A DNA stretch of 50,029 nucleotides from Nemertoderma westbladi (Eukaryota; Xenacoelomorpha; Nemertodermatida; Nemertodermatidae). Positions 41,345 through 50,029 of the stretch are shown here, one piece after another. The notes beneath the pieces were generated by a model. It did no database searches and was not told the origin of the DNA. It worked only from the letters and a program-made list of their open reading frames with translations. How positions within the stretch are numbered: the first letter of the stretch is position 1; each line of letters opens with the position of its first letter. The stretch is from contig JAUCBJ010003166.1 in assembly GCA_032718475.1 (NCBI GenBank), positions 1-50,029 on the forward strand, in the 5' to 3' direction. The position numbers and the translations under genes were made by a program.

Positions 41345-41590
41345 TGTAAAATGTAAAATTAATCTGTAACTAATTAATGAAAACTGTCATAACAGCATAA
41401 GGAATGGTTTAACTCTGAACTCCGTAGACTTGAGACTGTAGGTCAGTAGGTCAACTGTATTACTGTGTTAAGTGCAGAAGTGTGTTCCCTACATCATGCT
41501 GTCATGTCAGTATAATTTATACTAGGAACTGAGTGGGTTCATTCTTATATTAACGGTTCAATTGTTGTTGCGATTATTGTGAAAAGTACA
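41345..41590. other. Upstream region of PPIL2
   Basis: AT-rich. No clear promoter element could be read. Confidence 0.4.
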
Positions 41591-41846
41591 AGTTTAAAAT
41601 GTTAATAATGGTAGAGCTCTCTACAGTACAAGCGTTTGAAAAAGTGTCTCCGACGATATTGAACCAGTTACACCGCAGTTATTCTTCAACCTTATAGTGA
41701 TTTATTGGTACTGTTAGAAATAGAAAGCTGACAATGCAAGAATTCCAAATATAGGCCACTGGTTAAATATCGTCGGAGACACTTTTTTAAACGCTTGTAC
41801 TGTAGAGAGTTTAGAGCTCTAGCATTATTAACTTTAACATTTTTAA
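41591..41846. mobile_element. Foldback element with ~75-bp inverted arms
   Basis: The left arm 41591-41665 (...GAGCTCTCTACAGTACAAGC...GTGTCTCCGACGATATTGAACC, split) is the near-exact complement of 41761-41846; over the central 49 bases only about two differ. The ~95-bp loop holds TTATTCTTCAACCTTATAGTG and AGAAAGCTGACAATGCAAG, words that recur at 42261-42355 and, inverted, at 45795-45856. No coding frame. Confidence 0.85.
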
Positions 41847-41994
41847 CTTTAATTTTCGTTTCGTGGAAAAATAGCTGAGATATTGGTGTTCACTATAGTT
41901 GCACGGTTTTGCAGTTGCGCTATTTTATTATAATTGATAAATATACCATATTCTGGAACATTCATTTTGTCTATGTATGAATAGCTACGTAACC

Positions 41995-42017
41995 CATACG
42001 GTTACGGTAACCGTATG
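41995..42017. other. Near-perfect 23-bp palindrome
   Basis: CATACGGTTAC and GTAACCGTATG, 11-bp perfect arms around a single G. Confidence 0.8.
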
Positions 42018-42260
42018 ATAAAAAGAGGTATTGCATTGTTACCCGGCTAGTAGGAAAACTTTACAATTGATTACAGCTCTATTGTAACCAATGGCCCCTC
42101 AAGCGGGCCTGCCCTCTGGCTGTGTGCCAGTCCTTTAGAAGAGTGTTGTCCTTGGCGCTATACAATACTTAATATTGAGAAGTTAAAAAAAATCAAAATT
42201 TTTCAGATATACAATTACAATACAATTTAGACCGCAAAGTGAAAACCAACCTGGTATTAT

Positions 42261-42355
42261 TCGGGCGTTTGAACCAATTGCATTTCAATTATTCTTCAAC
42301 CTTAAAGTGATTGGTTGGTGGAGAACGAAAGATCACGATGATGGATTCCAAATAT
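42261..42355. repeat. Diverged copy of the foldback-element core
   Basis: TTGAACCAATTG, AATTATTCTTCAACCTTAAAGTGATT and GGATTCCAAATATG (each shorter than or broken from the original) follow the same order as the loop at 41661-41757. Confidence 0.55.
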
Positions 42356-42359
42356 GTAA

Positions 42360-43740
42360 TAAGATTATATATACACAATATTCTGGAACATTTGTTTATC
42401 TGCTGCGTACTAGTATTATTATATACAGTAGGTATTGTATTGTTGCCCAGCTACTGATTAGTTACATATTAGAATGTATAATAAATGGACTCCATCACAG
42501 CTCACGCAAAATATGTAACTTTCAACGCCCATTATAACTGCCATATCTCAGATATTCCTTTTGAAAAATTCTGAATTTATTACATTATTTAATTTCCCTT
42601 CAACAACGTCATCTTACATTCGTTATCGAAGGTCGACTGGGATACATACTGTATTTAAAGCGCTTGTAGTTAAGGATTGAAAGCGAAGGCGGGTTGATAC
42701 AGTATCTCGACACGGGGAATTAACAAAATATTTAATTATCAATAAATTTGTTTTAGTTATTCTAAGAAAACAATATAAGCGAAATTGTGGGGATATGAAA
42801 ATACACTTTATATTATTATCAGACTTATATTGTCAGGGCAAAAACAGTTCATGGTGTTCATAGTTCATGGAAATATGCGACAGGGTTGGGAAGGATTGAA
42901 ATGTACATAGGAGTTATTAGTTATACTGTAATACCCGATCAGAGTTTATTACGATTATTTGAATTTTAAATTGTATATACAAAGTGTAAAAAGTGCCGGG
43001 GACATAAGATATGGTGTCCCCCCCTACCTGAAAAGTGGGAGGGACGTGCCCCCCCCCCCGTCCCCCATATGGCTGCGCCACTGCCGACTACGTACAGTAT
43101 TGGATATGAATAATCATTATACTTATCTCTCATATACATAGTGGATCATAAATAATTGAAATTGTAACATCTAATAGAATTAAATTGGTTTATATACTCC
43201 AATGGAATTATTATCTTTTGTTACATTATGCTGTTATGTCAACTTAACAGCGTTCTGATGAATTACTCGTAACGCTGCAAAGTACTACTTTGCAACGTTG
43301 CGGCCTATAGGACGGAACGCTGCAAAGTAATCAATGACATGGAAACAACTTCAATTACCGTATTCTAGAATTTATTATTTCCATTTATGTTAATGAGTGC
43401 TGCTTTATTATCCAGTTTGCAGTGACGGGACTAGCTACTGTATGTAAATAATTGTTTAACGTGTACTGTATTCAATTATGTCGAAACGTCCAATAGAAGA
43501 CACTAAAACCCTAAGACACTAAGACACGACAGTGTTCAGTAAAACTGAACGGACACAGACGGTGACTCAGTTAGATTAAGTCGACTATAATCAAGATGGA
43601 TTACTGATTTATCATATCCATGCAGGAGATTATTAAGATATTAGATAATTAATACTGTATAGCTGTTAATAAACTTCACTTATATTTGATATAGTACAGA
43701 TTAAAATGTATAAATGAGTATCCATAAAATCCTTTCTTCA
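42360..43740. other. Intergenic AT-rich DNA with a possible hAT-type end
   Basis: No gene. Around 43010-43085 the words GGGACATAAGATATGGTGTC, a C run, and CCATATGGCTGCGCCACTG (minus: CAGTGGCGCAGCCATATGG) resemble a widespread transposon terminus, but no partner end was found. TGCAAAGT-ACT-ACTTTGCA at 43276-43294 is a hairpin that recurs near 43896. Confidence 0.45.
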
Positions 43741-43756
43741 TATACCGAACGCTGAT

Positions 43757-43885
43757 TAAGTTGACATAATGTAACAAAATTACATACATTATTGCTTGCA
43801 AAGATAACTTTTCAGCGTTAAAGACCCTTGTTTATTTATGTAAACCTCCCACGTTGCGCTCGCTCGGTACATAAATAAACTCGGG
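43757..43885. repeat. Dispersed hairpin repeat, second copy of the 38.9-kb repeat
   Basis: TTGACATAATGTAACAAAAT, then TTATGTAAACCTCCCACGTT and GCGCTCGCTCGG match 38917-39030 in order. Here GTTTATTTATGTA (43830-43842) pairs exactly with TACATAAATAAAC (43868-43880). It is followed by the ACGCTGCAAAGTGCTACTTTGC hairpin (broken) also seen at 43270. Confidence 0.65.
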
Positions 43886-43892
43886 TCGTAAC

Positions 43893-44257
43893 GCTGCAAA
43901 GTGCTACTTTGCAGTTTGCACATAATGATGTAAATGGTTATTAAATTAGCCCTATTCTCATTCACCCTCCACTGTAACTCAAACACCGCTGTATATTCCC
44001 GCTCTGGTGTGCCAATCACGGAACAGCTTCCTCCAGAACATCGCGGTGAACTGAGAGCAGACTCACCGAAATCAACTTCCGAAAGAAATTGGTAGCCCCG
44101 CCCCCGCACTCTCCTCAATCCCCAACCCACTGCGCCACTTGGTACCCATTTGAGATCCTCTCAGCCCAGTCCGGATTCATCGCCATCCTCTAGCTGTTCC
44201 CTCACAACTGGTTCCCGAATGACATTTCGGGGTCCGAATGCCAGATCGCCGATGGTT
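43893..44257. other. No gene seen
   Basis: GC-richer than its surroundings, next to the LINE 3' end. No supported feature; open frames here are short and unconserved. Confidence 0.35.
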
Positions 44258-45383
44258 ACTACTACTACTACTACTAGGATCGGCATGCTGAATTGCAGCT
44301 GCATTTTTAGGAATGCTGTGCCGGCTTGTCGACAAGATTGCGCCGCCACAACTCCCTATCACCCATGACATTTGCTAGATCATCCGCATCTCCAAGGCCA
44401 GTGTCCTTTAAGAGGCGTCTCAAGAAAGTCATGGGCTGCCCACCATGCTTATTCACTCCATGAGGCTGCCAAAGTACTGTACAATATTATGCACTGGCTG
44501 GTCCTCACGGCGAAAGCAATGTTCTGCAAAGCGGAGGCGATTTTATTCTAGTGCCAAGCTTGGGTAAACCAATGAGACACCTCCAATGTTATATAGTGTC
44601 TGCGTCTGGTTGGAGATGTGTGCATTGTACTTGACACAATGAACCCGGCGTAGCATTCTTGTGAATGTGCCATCCAGAGATTTGGTGTCCTTATCAGTTA
44701 GAGCCCAGCATGGACTCCCATAGAGGAGTACTGGAACTACTGCTACTCTGAATAATCGGACCTTAAGTTTCCGATTAATTCTCGGTGACTTCCAAATCCT
44801 GGAAAGCCTATTCAAGGCTGCCCATGCCTTTCCCTTACGTATTCGAAGGTCTTCACCTGACTTCCGGATCCATGATCCCAGGTAATATAAGTCGTCCACA
44901 TGCTCAAGCATACCATCATTTGAGCTTATGCTCATCCGGTCAGAGACTTGCTGAGGACTTTCAAAGTTAACTGTCAACATTTTGGTCTTTCTGGAGTTAA
45001 TAAAAAGACCAAAACTAGAAGCAGCCTGTTCTAATGAGCTGAGGAGCCGTTGGGCTCCCTGTGGTGATTCTGAGAGTAATCCTAAGTCATCAGCAAAGTC
45101 TAGATCAGTTAGATACTTGGCAGGATTTCCTCGACTTCTGGAGCCAGTAGGTGGAGTTACCATCACCCCATCATCATTATGATGATCTAAGGACATGCGT
45201 AGAACATAGTCAATCACAATTATGAACAAGAATGGTTCAAATGTGTCTCCCTGGAGGACGCCCCATAACACTTCAAATGGTTCTGTGTCACCGTCAGCAG
45301 TAGACACAAATGTTGTCGAACCATCGTATACTGATCTGATTGCTGCAATAATTTCATCAGGAATCCCATATAATGAAAGTATG
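44258..45383 (-). mobile_element. RTE-type LINE (family B), 5'-truncated
   Basis: On the minus strand it runs from inside the reverse transcriptase (about 45383) to a (TAG)n tail at 44258-44278. It is the longest of three copies of this family in the window (also 16985-17422 and 49747-49850), all on the same strand. The 5' edge abuts a GAGCTGAAC-type microsatellite at 45385-45415. Confidence 0.85.
44303..45383 (-). pseudogene. Reverse transcriptase C-terminal half (RTE family B)
   Basis: From about 45380 it reads YGIPDEIIAAIRSVYDG, then WGVLQGDTFEPFLFIIVIDY (palm, shown in part), DLDFADDLGLLSES with the catalytic FADD intact, YYLGSWIRKSGEDLRIRKG and LLYGSPCWALTD. The frame is lost after about 44560. 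The conserved tail resumes in another frame: MTFLRRLLKDTGLGDADDL, VMGDRELWRRN, ending KPAQHS and a stop at about 44303. The endonuclease and fingers are absent. It is clearly a different family from the LINE at 20.7 kb. Confidence 0.85.
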
Positions 45384-48006
45384 CTGAACTGAGCTGAACA
45401 GAGCTGAACTGCTCTGAATCAGAGATTGAATCAAATGATGTTATCACGCAGTTTATTATGGCGCTGAATTACGAGGCCACCTTTCTTGCAATTCAAACCA
45501 TGGATTTAAATTGAATGGGGGCCCAAATCCATCACAACGACTTAGTACTCCAAGGAGGGGTCTGCCGTACCGCACCGAAATTGCACCACGAAACTCCCCT
45601 TGGGGTGAGTGGACATAATGTAGGTTAGCTCTATGGGAATCAACGAGGTCGATTTTAAATTCGGCCTCTCTACGGACAGTATAAAAAAAATGTTCCAGAA
45701 TATAGTGTATTTATTAATTACTGTAGAATAACATTTAAATAAACTTTCTAACGCCCACATCTGAACTATTTTCCACGAAATTCAGATTGTTTTACATATT
45801 TGAAATCCTTACATTGTCAGCTTTCTAACACTACAAAGGTTGTAGAATAACTGATGAGGTATCCATGTACCTGAATAACGACACTAAGTACCTGGACATG
45901 GCGTAAATGCATGCCAAATAATAATGCACTTTGATTGCAGGTACATTATTATCTCATCAAACAAAATTAATTATCTATTTACTGTATCTCCATTTGTTTA
46001 TACAATATTTCAATATTTGTAGTATCTTGTACCACTAGGAGGCCTATAATTTATTATTACAAGTAGCAGTAAAAGTTATATTGCAAATTATTGTATTACT
46101 TTATATACTACCATACACTTTTTGCTATTTTTTTTATATTTATACGACATATGCAATAATTTCCATCGTGTTAATGTGTGGGGGGGGGGGGGTTATACGC
46201 CCCTCAGGTCAAATTTTCAAATTGTTGTTTCTTTATTTAATCTAGAGCAGAATTTAATGAGGATTACAAATCTGAAAATCAGTTCTCGAGTTATCACGGT
46301 TTTTATGTATGACGGTCTGTCCATAGAATTTTAAGAAAGACAGAAAAGACCGATTCCACCAAACTACTGTAACATCGGAAATGAAATCAGCAATGAAAAT
46401 TTTAGCTCGTTGGTGTGCATCCTTCGTGCCAGAAATAACTAACCAACCAGAACACAGACAGCCAATTTTGGCGGGACGGTTTAAACTTTGATTTGAAAGG
46501 CATTTTCTCGGAATGACATTTTTCATTTTCAAATTACTCCTCCGTCATTTTTCAACAACTTTTCTTAGTTTTTGGCTCATTTGAACGATCTTTGGAAGCT
46601 CTTTAAAAGTTATCTTATGGCATTTTGATAAATATTACCATTTTGTTTATTTTTTGTTTATGTTTATTAATAATAATTTATTCTAATACTATATTTATAT
46701 ATTAGCCAATTTTAATTAAAAATATTATAATTAATGAATTATATTAATTAAATAATTCAAATAAAAATGGGTAATTAAAAATTCCATAAGTTAACTTTTG
46801 TAGAATTGATGACGCTAAGTCCACAAAAGTTTGTTTCAAGAAATCTGGACTAAGATTGAGGGACTACAGTAGTAGCATTTTTAGTGAACACTTTAATACC
46901 GCCGCCAGCCGCTAGGGGGAGGCTATAAAATTTCAAATTTTCCTATAGAGGATGTTTGCCTTCCATTTACTTGCTTTTAGTGGTTGGACATGACAACATA
47001 GCAATATTATCATTTAACACTAATTTACAGCCATTTTAAAAAAAGGTTCATGTGGGGGGGGGGGGGGGGGGGCAAAAAGCGAAAAGCAACCGATACCTAG
47101 ATGCTCTACATGCAATCAGAAATCACTCTCAAGGGGCCGATTGGGAACATGTTGTTGCGAATATGGGCTAAAGGAAGACGATAGAGATAGCTGGAGTCCG
47201 ACCGATATGATGCAGTTCTAGAAAAGCGCCAGTCACCGTGAGATGTCGCAACACAGTGACAGCACCCGGTTAGGATAGTTGAGGTTCGAAGTTGATTGAG
47301 TTAATAGCAAATATTAGGGGAATTTCGGGAGAAATGCAAAAACAGGTTGATGTTGAGGGAGCAACGTATAATTAATATTATTGAAAAAAAACACCGAAAT
47401 AAAGAACAATTAAAGAAACTTTTTTAAACTTTTGAAGACAGCTTTGCACAATGCGTTGGGATTTTGACTGAGAAGTGAAGTTCGGCCGTGTGCACGGGCT
47501 GTAAATACCACCTGCAGCGGAGTCATGATTGATGGAACGTTTCGATCCACCCGTTGGGTGAAGCGACTCGCTAAAGGGCACGGCCTTGGGGTACTAAGGA
47601 AAACGTAAAAGTTTATGTTTCGATCCGATATATTAAAGCGGGATCGAAACGTGCAGAAATAAGCGTGGTTTAATTTAGGTTTGTGGCCGTTAAAAAAATA
47701 CTAGACTTAGCGCAGTTAGTGCGATTATTCACGATAAAGTTCTGTTACCTGTGTTTTTTTATTATTACATTTTTAATTTACGCATTGCAGGAATCAACTA
47801 TTTAATCGAATGGGTATAAACATAAATTATTTAATAAATAATCTGTAGGGCCTAGACATACTTTCAGCTATTTATTAGTCAGCCATAAATAACTAAAAGT
47901 ATAATTTATCTTTAAAATTTACTTTCTTTTATGAAAAAAAACTGTATTATTACTGTAGTTCGTTCGATAATTGTTAGTTTTTATTTAATCAATAACAATT
48001 TTGTTC
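45384..48006. other. Intergenic DNA before the sulfotransferase, no gene seen
   Basis: It contains a diverged inverted copy of the foldback core at 45795-45856, G runs at 46180-46192 (13) and 47054-47072 (19), and AT-rich sequence. 47480-47660 is GC-richer with repeated CGTTTCGATCC / GGGATCGAAACG words, but no assignable RNA or gene. Confidence 0.45.
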
Positions 48007-49020
48007 ATGGCTACTTTCTCAACTCGTAACAGTGAGAAGGTCTGGACAGAAGAAATTGAAGAAAAGCTTATAGAAGAATTTACAAAGCATATCACCGGTC
48101 CTGTTACTTCTTTTCCAGGGTTAGTTAAATTCCAACCAAGTGGACAAGTTCTTCCCAGAATATTCACACCGGAATATCAAAAGAAAATATTTGAATTTTC
48201 TGTGCGACATGATGACGTCTGGATTTGTACTTTTCCTAAATGTGGCACAACATGGACACAAGACATGGCTTGGTGTATTATGAATGACGTTAATACCGAA
48301 CTTGCCAAAAAGATTGACTTAGAGATAAGAGTCCCGTTTTTGGAGGCTTCCAATATAATTGGTGAGGAAATGTATAAAATGTATATTAATAGCTGCCTGC
48401 GCGAAGAAAGCGATACAAGGGTATATACATCTTCGATGGAGTTAACGGAATCAAAATCGTCACCTAGAGTTATTAAAAGCCACATGTCCATAGATATGCT
48501 TCCTTATGAGATTGGTGAAAAGCAACCCAAAATTATTCACGTTATACGTAATCCCAGAGACACTTGTGTGTCTCTGTTTTACCATTGGCAAATTCTGGGA
48601 TACACAGGACCATGGGATGTGTATTTCGACACTTTCGTCAATGACGTTTCTGGCTTATATACCCCAGCTTTGCAGCATTACCTTGGATACTGGAGAATTA
48701 GAGGCAGGGAAAACGTGTTGCCCCTAAGGTATGAAGATATAAAGAAAGACCTGGCCGGGGCCATTAAAAAAACAGCTAATTTTCTTGGGAAATCCCTTAC
48801 TGAAGAGCAAATAGCTAAATTAGAAGATCATTTATCATTTAAAAGCATGAGTGCGAATAATGCTGTTAATAAAAGTGTTGTTGGTGTTGGAAAGTTTATA
48901 CGAAAAGGTGAGGTCGGAGATTGGAAGAATCACTTTAGTAAAGAACAGATAGCGATAATGGATCAGTGGGAAAAACGGCACTTAGATGGAACTGGTTTGG
49001 AGTTCGTTTATGATAATTGA
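48007..49020 (+). CDS. Cytosolic sulfotransferase (SULT family)
   Basis: Transfers sulfate from PAPS to small hydroxyl or amine compounds; soluble. 337 residues from the ATG at 48007 (MATFSTRNSEKVW); the frame is open a little further upstream, but without an earlier ATG. Complete set of family motifs: 5'-phosphosulfate loop TFPKCGTTW (75-83), catalytic His in IKSHM (H159), 3'-phosphate motif RNPRDTCVSLFYHW (181-194) and C-terminal RKGEVGDWKNHF (299-310). The N-terminus is about 40 residues longer than that of human SULT1 enzymes, as is common in invertebrate members. Intronless. The substrate cannot be predicted. Confidence 0.94.
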   Translation: MATFSTRNSEKVWTEEIEEKLIEEFTKHITGPVTSFPGLVKFQPSGQVLPRIFTPEYQKKIFEFSVRHDDVWICTFPKCGTTWTQDMAWCIMNDVNTELAKKIDLEIRVPFLEASNIIGEEMYKMYINSCLREESDTRVYTSSMELTESKSSPRVIKSHMSIDMLPYEIGEKQPKIIHVIRNPRDTCVSLFYHWQILGYTGPWDVYFDTFVNDVSGLYTPALQHYLGYWRIRGRENVLPLRYEDIKKDLAGAIKKTANFLGKSLTEEQIAKLEDHLSFKSMSANNAVNKSVVGVGKFIRKGEVGDWKNHFSKEQIAIMDQWEKRHLDGTGLEFVYDN

Positions 49021-49198
49021 TTTAATATGTAGGTTAGATTTCAGATTCTGATACGACTATTGATGAATAACTTTAACATTTAACTGATTGCAAATTTTTT
49101 GAAATATAATAATTTAAAAATAATATTAAATTAATTAGGCTACATCTATGTCTACTACGCAAGATTCCTACTTCAGTAGTAGATATTAGTTTATTTAC

Positions 49199-49204
49199 AA
49201 TAAA
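49199..49204 (+). promoter_or_regulatory. Possible poly(A) signal of the sulfotransferase
   Basis: AATAAA 180 bases past the stop codon; an ATTAAA variant lies nearer. Which one is used is not known. Confidence 0.35.
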
Positions 49205-49746
49205 TTATCTTACAACTCGTCTTGAAGTTATCCATTGGGCACTGCTTTCGTCTACTTGGGGTCAACGTCAACATGTTTTTGAGTATCGATTGTTTTATTG
49301 TAACACTTGGTGACACTTATTAACTGCGATGCGAGTGGTGCAATATTCAGGATGGAGGAAAGACTTTTTTCAAACGCCTATAGAAACAGTTTGAAAGCGT
49401 AACAAAAATTCAGACTAACGAATTACGGGATTATTCCTATAGGCCTTTGCACTTCGCAAACCCCGAGAACCAATATATATCACATTATTGGCCATCATCC
49501 GTATAACGGTAGTAATTATCAGTAATTGTTACCGAGAGAAAGGTCAAGGTAGCAATATTTATCAGTTTTTGTCATACAGTAAATGTATTGTGCATACTGT
49601 GTATATTGTTTATATCCAGTGTACCTACTAGATTGAATATATGGGAAAGAACCTTACATGACTCCCCAATTATTGTGTTACTGTCCAGCTGAGTGTCCAA
49701 TGTTACTGTCCAACGGAGAGCCGGTGTCATAGGCGAAAATACCCCC
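49205..49746. other. No gene seen
   Basis: AT-rich intergenic DNA. A short tandem pair TGTTACTGTCCA/TGTTACTGTCCA lies at about 49676-49712. Confidence 0.4.
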
Positions 49747-49850
49747 TACTAGGATCGGCATGCTGCATTGCAGCTGCATTTTTAAGAATGCTGTGCCGGC
49801 TTGTCGACAAAATTACGCCGCCACAACTCCCTATCACCCATGACATTTGC
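49747..49850 (-). mobile_element. RTE LINE family B, 3'-terminal fragment
   Basis: About 93% alike to 44273-44370: minus-strand order VMGDREL codons, GTCGACAAGCCGGCACAGC, the stop, then GATCCTAGTA. Only the last ~100 bases were inserted. Confidence 0.85.
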
Positions 49851-49854
49851 TTAT

Positions 49855-49955
49855 TGATAGTAACAAAGTGTTGGCAAGCTGTATTTTTCGAGGTGTCTGT
49901 TATTGTGCATTTATTATAGGAAGGAATCTAGGGGTCATTACCTCGAATGATAAGT
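49855..49955. repeat. Rearranged copy of the 33.8-kb SINE-like repeat
   Basis: GATAGTAACAAAGTGTTGGC matches the left edge at 33841 in direct orientation, while TTATAGGAAGGAATCTAGG through CCTCGAATGATAAG matches the right edge (34009-34048) inverted. The tRNA-like centre is missing. Confidence 0.6.
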
Positions 49956-50029
49956 TTATTTTACCGAAAATAACTTATCTTTTATTGGCGCAATTGTAGG
50001 ACTAATCTCATCACATGCGTACTTTTTAA

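Noticed and set aside
47480-47660. A tRNA or LTR primer-site region
   Set aside because: CGTTTCGATCC/GGGATCGAAACG words and GC content drew attention, but no cloverleaf, LTR pair or gag-pol frame is visible.

Overview
The window is nuclear DNA of an animal, most likely a marine invertebrate. It carries metazoan-type genes (SPRING1, XPG/ERCC5, NT5C3, PPIL2, a cytosolic sulfotransferase), AT-rich intergenic DNA, GT-AG introns in one gene, and many decayed metazoan-type transposons (RTE, R2-like, hAT, Mutator-like, MITEs). Motifs such as AGGCCTA and ACCGGTAC recur throughout. I cannot fix the phylum from sequence alone.

Layout. 1-2600 holds three different minisatellites. 3.4-5.9 kb holds a dead R2-type (restriction-like-endonuclease) retrotransposon, followed by hairpin-rich DNA. 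7.1-13.2 kb (minus strand) is a multi-exon gene for a probable N-myristoylated, Thr-rich protein; its 3.5-kb intron contains a decayed hAT element and a ~60-bp minisatellite whose units each carry a copy of the 3' splice site. 13.8-20 kb is repeat territory: a foldback element, then a ~3-kb Mutator-like element with ~0.2-kb terminal inverted repeats and a 9-bp target duplication. Nested inside that is a second DNA element with palindromic subterminal arrays, itself containing an RTE fragment. 20.7-23.5 kb is a 5'-truncated RTE-type LINE with an 11-bp target duplication.

The gene-rich part follows: SPRING1 (23.9 kb, +), XPG/ERCC5 (25.3-28.7 kb, +), NT5C3-like 5'-nucleotidase (31.4 kb, +), a divergent pair made of a DUF4336-like protein (34.3-35.6 kb, -) and a GT31 glycosyltransferase (36.0-37.1 kb, +), PPIL2 (39.6-41.3 kb, -) and a cytosolic sulfotransferase (48.0-49.0 kb, +). 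Between them lie MITEs, foldback elements and RTE fragments.

The genes do not form a pathway: they cover sterol-regulated transcription, DNA repair, nucleotide turnover, glycosylation, spliceosomal proline isomerisation and sulfation. What stands out is that all seven conserved genes are single uninterrupted reading frames although their vertebrate orthologues are generally split into several to many exons, whereas the unknown 7-13 kb gene has at least five exons. No known defence or biosynthetic system is present. The most novel material is the splice-site-bearing minisatellite, the nested Mutator-like/palindromic elements, duplicated hairpins with compensatory changes, and an in-frame ~50-residue insertion in the PPIL2 cyclophilin fold.
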